64,000 bases of DNA from Galbitalea sp036271875 (GTDB lineage Bacteria; Actinomycetota; Actinomycetes; Actinomycetales; Microbacteriaceae): the NCBI GenBank assembly GCA_036271875.1, contig DATAZU010000005.1, forward strand, positions 62,001 to 126,000, given 5' to 3'. Of this stretch, positions 58,375 to 64,000 are shown piece by piece. How positions within the stretch are numbered: the stretch's first letter is position 1; each line of letters begins with the position of its first letter. The translations under genes were made by a program, and so were the position numbers. The notes beneath the pieces were generated by a model. The model did not search any database, was not told the origin of the DNA, and saw only the letters and a program-made list of their open reading frames with translations.

Positions 58375-59748
58375 TCACGGTACTCCCTGGGTCGACCACT
58401 GTGCATCGAAGCCCTGGAGAGTTGCGAGAAGCGTGCCCGTCGCGACATCCACGAGTTCCGTCGTCACGGATGCCGCCCTGCCGTTCACTCGATAGCCGTC
58501 CGGCTTCGCCGTCGCGACATCCGGCGTCGTCTCAATCGAAACGTACTGGGCGCCTGGCGACACGGAAAACGAGTCGATTGATCCGAGGGGGTTCGCGGGT
58601 GTGAACAGGTCGCGCGCCGTACTACCGTTGTCGAACGCCAGGTGCTCAGTGAATCCGCCCGTCGTTGCGTCGTAGACGGAGTCGATCTGAAGCCACCCGC
58701 CCGGAATCAACTGCGCGGCACCGCCGATGACGGCAGCTCCGCCAGGATGGGATGGCGTTAGCCGGCTCGGCTTGCCGCCGGGCAGCGCAATCGAGAGAGC
58801 GCCATCGATGTCGGAGACGCTCGCCGTCTTGCCGTCCGGCGAAACCGAGTTGAGCGTGAAATAGGAACCGAACGGTGTCGTCGCACTCGGGTTCGTCGGA
58901 TTGGCGAGCAGCGCGCTGCCGTCCGAGCCGAGGACCACAACGTCGCTGGAGCCCGGCACAAAGTACCAATTCAGTGCGGCGAGAGGCGTGCCGCCGAGCC
59001 CCTTGACTGCGACGGGTGTCAGCGAAGAATCCGGCGTCAGCAGGAACAGGTCCTGGGTATGCCCTCCGGCGACGCCGGAGCTTGTGAATGTGAAACCGAT
59101 CGCGCCGGCAGCATCGTCGGCGTGAATGACCCCGATTGCGCCCACCCCAGGCAGCGGCACCGGTCGAACCCTCCCGGTCGCGCTGATCAGGGAAAGCGCA
59201 CTGTCGCCCCGCGAATTCAGCGTGACTACGGCGAGCGATCCTTTCAGAACGGCAAAATCCTGGATGCGGACGGCCGAATAAACGGTCGCTTGCGTGGTCG
59301 CCCCGATCCCGATCCTGATAATTCGGTCAGGCACACCCGCGTTTCGCTGCAGGTAGTAGATGGCGGAGTCGGCGGTGCGAAAGGTGTACCGAAGTGTTGA
59401 CTCGACCCCGTCCGCGGCACTGGTGAGATGGGCGATCTCGACCCGATACGTCGTCGCGTAGTGCAGCGGCTGTGGAAACCGGAGCACGACCTGCTGCATC
59501 GATGCCAGCACCGTGAACGGTGCCGCCGGTCGAATGGACACTTCTGACCGCTTCACCGGCGCGATCGGCTGGTTAACCGAGAGCTGAAGCGTCTGCGCCG
59601 GACTGAGCGCGACCGAAACGGGATCAATCTGGGCCGAAGACAACTTGGGGCCCTGGGCGCGATCGAGCGTTGCGAATGCGCCGACGAGTACTGCCAGAAC
59701 GAGCAACACGACGACAAACGTCCGACGGAATCCCCGCTGAATCACCAC
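58375..59748 (-). CDS. Membrane-anchored or exported beta-propeller-like protein
   Basis: 457 aa. A short basic N-terminus and one hydrophobic segment (FVVVLLVLAVLVGAFATL, about 11-28) act as signal anchor. Residues 40-125 look like an Ig-like domain (ATTYRVEIAHL, STLRYTFRTADSAIYYLQ). The rest alternates beta-strand blocks such as SLAVVTLNSRGDSALSLISATG, VVLGSDGSALL and TASVSDIDGALSIALPGG, which suggest a propeller. It lies 7 bases downstream of the TIGR03943 gene in an operon with the UPF0718 permease. Function unknown. Confidence 0.75.
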   Translation of the reverse strand: MVIQRGFRRTFVVVLLVLAVLVGAFATLDRAQGPKLSSAQIDPVSVALSPAQTLQLSVNQPIAPVKRSEVSIRPAAPFTVLASMQQVVLRFPQPLHYATTYRVEIAHLTSAADGVESTLRYTFRTADSAIYYLQRNAGVPDRIIRIGIGATTQATVYSAVRIQDFAVLKGSLAVVTLNSRGDSALSLISATGRVRPVPLPGVGAIGVIHADDAAGAIGFTFTSSGVAGGHTQDLFLLTPDSSLTPVAVKGLGGTPLAALNWYFVPGSSDVVVLGSDGSALLANPTNPSATTPFGSYFTLNSVSPDGKTASVSDIDGALSIALPGGKPSRLTPSHPGGAAVIGGAAQLIPGGWLQIDSVYDATTGGFTEHLAFDNGSTARDLFTPANPLGSIDSFSVSPGAQYVSIETTPDVATAKPDGYRVNGRAASVTTELVDVATGTLLATLQGFDAQWSTQGVP

Positions 59749-59755
59749 GGTCCCA

Positions 59756-60520
59756 TCAGTACAGGTACGGCTGACTCGGCTTGGCGACCGCGGTCACCCT
59801 GGTCGGGACGAGCGCGACGCGAGCCGTCGATTTCGAGCTCGGATTGGTGGTGAATCCTCCCGTGACCTGCAGCCAGGCGTTGGCCGCGAATTTCGACCTC
59901 CAGTCTTTGAGGTACACCGGGACCGCAACGGGTTGAGCGTCCACCGCGCAACAGGTGATGACAAACCGCGTCAGGTAGAACAGGTTCGTGGGGTCGTCGC
60001 TGTCCGGCGTGATGAAGCCGAGTACTCTCGCGGGTTTTCCGATGTAGAAGCTGGGATCGCTCGTCTGCCGAAGCAGCGACGACCAATCGACAACCGTGAA
60101 TCGTGCGTATGTCGCCCTGGAGGCGGATGCGGTCGACGCAAGAGTCTGAGTGTTCGTGCCGACCGTTGTCGAGCTCACATCGCGCTGGATTGCCGTCGCG
60201 CTGGACAGCGTCGCCGGGGGGACGATGAGCATTCCGACGGCGAGCAAAAGAGTGAGCACGCCGCCGAGGACCGTCGTGACCTTCCCCGCCCGGCTCGGCG
60301 GGTCATCGTCATGGCTGTGTGCAGCGCGCACGACAAAGCTCGCGCCGAGCAAACCAAGCGCGATCAGGGCCATGATCACGGTGAACGCGATGTACCGCGG
60401 GTTGATGTACAGGATGAGCTGGCCCGTGAGCCCAAGCCACAACGTCACCACGATGGCTACGCCGATTAGCGAGACCCCGCGCCAGCGGATGATCGCGAGC
60501 CAGACCGCGTCACGAGACAT
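59756..60520 (-). CDS. TIGR03943-family membrane protein, permease partner
   Basis: 254 aa. Two N-terminal membrane segments plus a third near residue 85 (VTTVLGGVLTLLLAVGMLIVP) are followed by a soluble domain that contains VVDWSSLLRQ, KPARVLGFITPD, NLFYLTRFVITCCAVDAQPVAVPVYL. The CCAVDAQP motif is the family mark. Members are always found beside UPF0718 permeases, here with an 11-base overlap. A metal or metalloid transport role is suspected for the pair but not established. Confidence 0.85.
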   Translation of the reverse strand: MSRDAVWLAIIRWRGVSLIGVAIVVTLWLGLTGQLILYINPRYIAFTVIMALIALGLLGASFVVRAAHSHDDDPPSRAGKVTTVLGGVLTLLLAVGMLIVPPATLSSATAIQRDVSSTTVGTNTQTLASTASASRATYARFTVVDWSSLLRQTSDPSFYIGKPARVLGFITPDSDDPTNLFYLTRFVITCCAVDAQPVAVPVYLKDWRSKFAANAWLQVTGGFTTNPSSKSTARVALVPTRVTAVAKPSQPYLY

Positions 60521-61547
60521 AGTTCACCACCAGCCCCACGAGAGCGGCGGCCAGCGCAATCACGATGGTCAGCTGCACGAGAACCCCGGTGCGAAACGTC
60601 GTGCGCATGAGGGCGAGCATCTTGATGTCGATGAGGGGTCCGAAGACCAGGAACGACGAGATTGCGCCGGGCAGGAACGTGGATGCAAAGGGCAGGATAA
60701 AGAACGCGTCGACATTCGAACACACCGAGATGACGAACGCCAGAACCATGAGCGACAGGATCGACCACACCGGGTTACTGCCGAGTGCCACGAGGATCGA
60801 CCGCGGAACCACCACCTGCACCAGGCCGGCCGCGACCGCCCCGAGGAACAGCGCGGGCAGGATCGCCCCGGCCTCGTGCACAAACAGGTCGACGCTCTTC
60901 TGCCAGCGTGTGCCGGCCTGCTCAGCCGGAGGCGGCATCCGGCATTCGGCGGCGAACCGGTCGGTGAGCAAAGACTGCTGGTCCGGATGGCGCGAAAAGA
61001 GCCAGCCAACCAGGTTCGCAATCAGGAATCCACCGACGAGTCGAGCGACAAGAATTCCGTTGCTCCAGCCGAAGGCCTGCTCAGTGGTGATGATGGTAAT
61101 CGGATTGACGATGGGCGCCGCAAGCAGAAACGTCATCGACTCGGCGACCGTGAGCCCCTTGACAATGAGGCCACGGGCGAGCGGCACGTTGCCGCACTCG
61201 CAAACCGGAAGCAGCACGCCGAGGAGCGAGATGACGACCCTCCGCAGCATCCGATTCTTCGGCAGGACGCGCAGGAACACGCCATCCGGGATCCAGACTT
61301 GGACCACGATCGAAAGCAGGATGCCCAGCACCACGAAGGGCAGCGACTCGATGATGACGCTGATCGTGAGCGTGAGGAAGTCCTGCGCCTGGTTCGGCAG
61401 AACGATCGCGGTCGAATGCGCGGTCACCAGGCGAATCGCGAACAGTGCGACGATGCCGGCAATGCCGACCAGCATCCACCGCGCGCGCGGGCGCCTCGGT
61501 GGAGTTACGGGGTCATCGTGCAGGTGCTCGAGAACCGGTGTACTCAC
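60510..61547 (-). CDS. UPF0718/DUF318 permease
   Basis: 345 aa, about eight membrane segments. The family motif CEC lies at Cys116-Cys118 (VLLPVCECGNVPLARGLI), followed by FLLAAPIVNPITIITTEQAF. A second repeat half carries ISVCSNVDAFFILPFAS. ArsP-type relatives export organoarsenicals, and other members remain uncharacterised. First gene of the three- or four-gene operon that runs to 57801. Confidence 0.88.
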   Translation of the reverse strand: MSTPVLEHLHDDPVTPPRRPRARWMLVGIAGIVALFAIRLVTAHSTAIVLPNQAQDFLTLTISVIIESLPFVVLGILLSIVVQVWIPDGVFLRVLPKNRMLRRVVISLLGVLLPVCECGNVPLARGLIVKGLTVAESMTFLLAAPIVNPITIITTEQAFGWSNGILVARLVGGFLIANLVGWLFSRHPDQQSLLTDRFAAECRMPPPAEQAGTRWQKSVDLFVHEAGAILPALFLGAVAAGLVQVVVPRSILVALGSNPVWSILSLMVLAFVISVCSNVDAFFILPFASTFLPGAISSFLVFGPLIDIKMLALMRTTFRTGVLVQLTIVIALAAALVGLVVNYVS

Positions 61548-61564
61548 GCGCCGATATTACGGCT

Positions 61565-61622
61565 CGAGTTGCCCACTTTTGCTGGGATAGCAGCGGCCAA
61601 AGCGACAAAAATGGGCAACTCG
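61565..61622. repeat. Long inverted repeat 3 (17-bp arms with one mismatch, 24-base spacer)
   Basis: CGAGTTGCCCACTTTTG (61565-61581) faces CAAAAATGGGCAACTCG (61606-61622), complementary at 16 of 17 positions. It lies just downstream of the RNase E/G stop and upstream of the permease start, both on the minus strand. The outer shape resembles repeats 1 and 2, but the spacer is shorter. It could help end the RNase E/G message. Confidence 0.75.
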
Positions 61623-61632
61623 CGAGAAAGTA

Positions 61633-64000
61633 CTACTCGCTAGGACCGGATGTGATAATTCCCGAACCCGTGCTCGTCGCCCGACGAGACACCCGCGACC
61701 GGCCCTGGCCGGGCTGCTTCGGCTCGGGCAGCGCATCGAGCACAGCGTCGAGGATCTGCTCGGCGTCCTTGCTGCTCACCCGGCGCGGAGCGCGAGAAAC
61801 CTGCGGGCTTGCGGCATCCAGTTCGACGAGATCGAGAACCGGGATGTCGAGGATGGCGGCAACTTCGGCCGTCGTATCGGGAGCTGCCACCTTCGCAGCA
61901 CCGGAACTGCGCGATCCGCGCGAACGACCCGTGCGCTGCCGCGGGGCCGACTCGTTCTCAGCCGACGTTGACACGACCGCCTCAGCGCTCTCCGGCTGGG
62001 CGTTCTCGGCGTGCGCGTGCTCGGGATGAACCGTGCTCGCAGCGACCTGCGCGAGTGCCTTGCGCATTTCCTCGGTGATCGCGTGAGTGCCGTTTCCGGC
62101 TGGGGCGCCTGCCCCGCTGCGCGGCGCGGTCGTACCCTGGCCCCCGGATGCCGGACCCTTGCCCCCGCGTCCCCGGCGGCTACTACCTTCCAGCGGTGGC
62201 TGCGCGGTTTGACGGTGACGCATCACGGGATCGTGGTGAACAATGATTCCACGGCCGGCACAGTGCTCGCACGGCTCGCTGAATGACTCGAGGAGGCCGA
62301 GGCCGAGCTTCTTGCGCGTCATCTGCACGAGCCCTAGCGAGGTCACCTCGGCGACCTGGTGCTTGGTGCGATCCCTCGAAAGACATTCGACCAGTCGACG
62401 AAGAACGAGGTCCCGGTTGGACTCGAGGACCATGTCGATGAAGTCGACGACGATGATTCCGCCGATGTCGCGGAGCCTCAGCTGGCGAACGATCTCTTCA
62501 GCGGCTTCGAGGTTGTTCTTGGTCACCGTCTCTTCGAGGTTCCCCCCGGAGCCGACAAACTTGCCGGTGTTGACGTCGACGACCGTCATGGCTTCGGTGC
62601 GGTCAATGACGAGGGATCCGCCGGACGGCAACCACACTTTGCGGTCGAGCGCCTTCTCGATCTGCTCGCTGATGCGATAGGTGTCGAACGCATCGCCAGG
62701 CTCGTCGTAGGTCTGCAGCCGCTCAAGCAAGTCGGGCGCGACGGCGGTCAGGTATGTCGAGATGGTCTGCATCGCGTCATCGCCGGAGACAACCAGTTTC
62801 TGGAAGTCCTCATTGAAGACATCGCGCACGATCTTGACCAGCAGGTCGGGCTCGGAATGCAGCAGTACTGGGGCCTGTGTCGTCTCGACCAGACGGCTGA
62901 TCTCGGCCCACTGACTGGTGAGCCGGTTGACATCGAGCGTCAGCTGCTCCTCGGTGGCGCCCTCGGCGGCCGTGCGCACGATGACGCCGACGTTCTCCGG
63001 AAGTACCTGCTTGAGGATGGTCTTCAGGCGGGCGCGCTCGGTGTCCGGAAGCTTGCGGCTGATGCCGTTCATCGAGCCGTTCGGCACGTAGACGAGATAG
63101 CGGCCGGGAAGGCTGACCTGGCTGGTAAGCCGGGCTCCCTTGTGTCCGACCGGATCCTTCGTGACCTGTACCAGGACGCGGTCCCCCGGCTTGAGAGCGA
63201 GTTCGATGCGGCGGGGCTGATTCTTGCCGCCTTCACTCTCTGCGGCAGCGGCCTCCCAGTCGACCTCACCGGAGTACAGCACGGCATTGCGACCGCGGCC
63301 GATGTCGACGAATGCCGCCTCCATGCTCGGAAGCACGTTCTGAACGCGACCGAGGTAGACGTTGCCGATCAGGCTGGCCTCGGCAGCTTTCGCGACGTAG
63401 TGCTCGACGAGAACGCCATCCTCCAGGACGCCGATCTGGATGCGGCCGCTCGCACTGCGAACGACCATGACCCGGTCGACGCTCTCGCGACGAGCGAGAA
63501 ACTCCGCCTCGGTGATGACCGGGCGACGACGTCCGGCATCGCGACCGTCACGACGACGCTGCTTCTTGGCCTCGAGACGAGTGGAGCCCTTGACACGCTG
63601 CGGCTCTGTGATCGGTTCCGGCGCCTTCCGCGGCTGGCGGACCTTGACGACGACGTTCGGTTCGTTGTCGCCCTCGCGCGGCTCCTCGCCAGGGCGACGA
63701 CGCGAGCGACGCCTTACGCCAACGGGCTCACCCTGCGCTGCATCGTTCTGCCGCTGCCCGTTCTGCCGCTGTAGCGGTGGCAGCGGTGCAATGTCCGGCG
63801 CCTGGAACAGCAAGGACGTCGTCGGGCGTGGCGGGACCCTTGTCTCTCCGGATGCCGCTTCCGATGTCGTCGATGCGGCCTCGGCCGTCTTCTTCGGCTG
63901 CGAGCGGCGGGTCCTTGGCACTACCGACTCGCCTTCGGGCACCAGGCCGGAATCCGCCGGGGTGGCATTTACGTGGTCGGCGGCCGACTTGGCAGCGGTG
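61633..64000 (-). CDS. rne: Ribonuclease E/G (5' end beyond the window)
   Basis: At least 789 residues; the frame stays open to base 64000 without a stop, so the N-terminus lies outside. A disordered basic arm precedes the S1 domain (LVEHYVAKAAEASLIGNVYLGRVQNVLPSMEAAFVDIGRGRNAVLY). The catalytic metal site is VVDVNTGKFVG and IGGIIVVDFIDM. The zinc-link CEHCAGRG follows, then a second disordered Ala/Gly/Glu-rich arm with SRRGRGGKG. It should cleave AU-rich single-stranded RNA and organise the degradosome. A GTG at 63942 could start a shorter form, but the upstream codons look equally coding. Confidence 0.93.
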   Translation of the reverse strand, partial: TAAKSAADHVNATPADSGLVPEGESVVPRTRRSQPKKTAEAASTTSEAASGETRVPPRPTTSLLFQAPDIAPLPPLQRQNGQRQNDAAQGEPVGVRRRSRRRPGEEPREGDNEPNVVVKVRQPRKAPEPITEPQRVKGSTRLEAKKQRRRDGRDAGRRRPVITEAEFLARRESVDRVMVVRSASGRIQIGVLEDGVLVEHYVAKAAEASLIGNVYLGRVQNVLPSMEAAFVDIGRGRNAVLYSGEVDWEAAAAESEGGKNQPRRIELALKPGDRVLVQVTKDPVGHKGARLTSQVSLPGRYLVYVPNGSMNGISRKLPDTERARLKTILKQVLPENVGVIVRTAAEGATEEQLTLDVNRLTSQWAEISRLVETTQAPVLLHSEPDLLVKIVRDVFNEDFQKLVVSGDDAMQTISTYLTAVAPDLLERLQTYDEPGDAFDTYRISEQIEKALDRKVWLPSGGSLVIDRTEAMTVVDVNTGKFVGSGGNLEETVTKNNLEAAEEIVRQLRLRDIGGIIVVDFIDMVLESNRDLVLRRLVECLSRDRTKHQVAEVTSLGLVQMTRKKLGLGLLESFSEPCEHCAGRGIIVHHDPVMRHRQTAQPPLEGSSRRGRGGKGPASGGQGTTAPRSGAGAPAGNGTHAITEEMRKALAQVAASTVHPEHAHAENAQPESAEAVVSTSAENESAPRQRTGRSRGSRSSGAAKVAAPDTTAEVAAILDIPVLDLVELDAASPQVSRAPRRVSSKDAEQILDAVLDALPEPKQPGQGRSRVSRRATSTGSGIITSGPSE

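Noticed and set aside
62359..63774. A 471-codon open frame antisense to the RNase E/G gene
   Set aside because: No recognisable domain; the minus strand carries the S1 and catalytic motifs.

Overview
The window is high-GC DNA from an actinomycete, most probably a member of the Microbacteriaceae. The grounds are the order rplU-rpmA-obg-proB-proA-nadD-rsfS, actinobacterial gene families (DUF3516 helicase, DUF4031, RNase E/G with long disordered arms, an IdeR-type iron box), frequent GTG/TTG starts and many 4-base stop/start overlaps. The genus cannot be fixed from the sequence. No transposase, prophage, integron or CRISPR array was seen.

Layout. 0-3.1 kb: the end of a sugar ABC operon with a GH4 glycosidase and an N-acetylglucosamine-kinase-like ATPase. 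3.1-12.2 kb: an MFS exporter, two alpha/beta hydrolases, an alditol oxidase, a decayed DUF72 gene, a DUF3516 helicase with a nucleoside hydrolase, and a hydrolase-TetR pair with two operators. 12.2-21.1 kb: an LPXTG surface protein, a zinc-ribbon SDR, an orphan SigK-like sigma factor behind a repeat-rich intergenic region, a cold-shock protein, an AAA+ ATPase with two tandem TPR membrane proteins, and a secreted repeat protein.

21.1-31.1 kb is the most interesting part: two divergent arms from one 77-bp promoter region. The minus arm encodes a degenerate diiron protein, a fatty acyl reductase fused to a HAD domain, an intact acyl-ACP-desaturase-like diiron protein, a TetR regulator and a luciferase-like flavoenzyme. 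The plus arm encodes an SDR, a PlsC acyltransferase, a close homologue of alkyl-DHAP synthase and an SGNH hydrolase. The set matches, step for step, the eukaryotic ether-lipid/plasmalogen pathway (FAR, GNPAT/AGPAT, AGPS, acyl/alkyl-DHAP reductase, desaturase). No PlsA/PlsR or CarF/PEDS1 homologue is present here. I propose it as an aerobic bacterial ether-lipid, possibly plasmalogen, system.

31.2-35.0 kb: an iron(III) ABC transporter under an IdeR/DtxR box. 35-37 kb: a PrmC-like methyltransferase, a stand-alone FtsK-gamma-like protein and a GNAT enzyme. 37.0-44.3 kb: an amino-sugar regulon (ROK kinase, GH3 hexosaminidase, ROK repressor with a palindromic operator, three-gene ABC importer without ATPase), then tRNA-Ala(GGC). 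44.5-50.4 kb: galE, a galactokinase-like protein that has lost its catalytic residue, an ECF sigma factor with its membrane partner, and a tautomerase/TetR pair with twin operators. 50-64 kb: the conserved block rsfS, disordered membrane protein, nadD, proA, proB, obg, rpmA and rplU, then a UPF0718 permease operon and an RNase E/G gene that runs off the right edge.

Three long inverted repeats of similar build but different arm sequence lie in intergenic gaps. No stretch longer than 300 bases lacks a gene or pseudogene.
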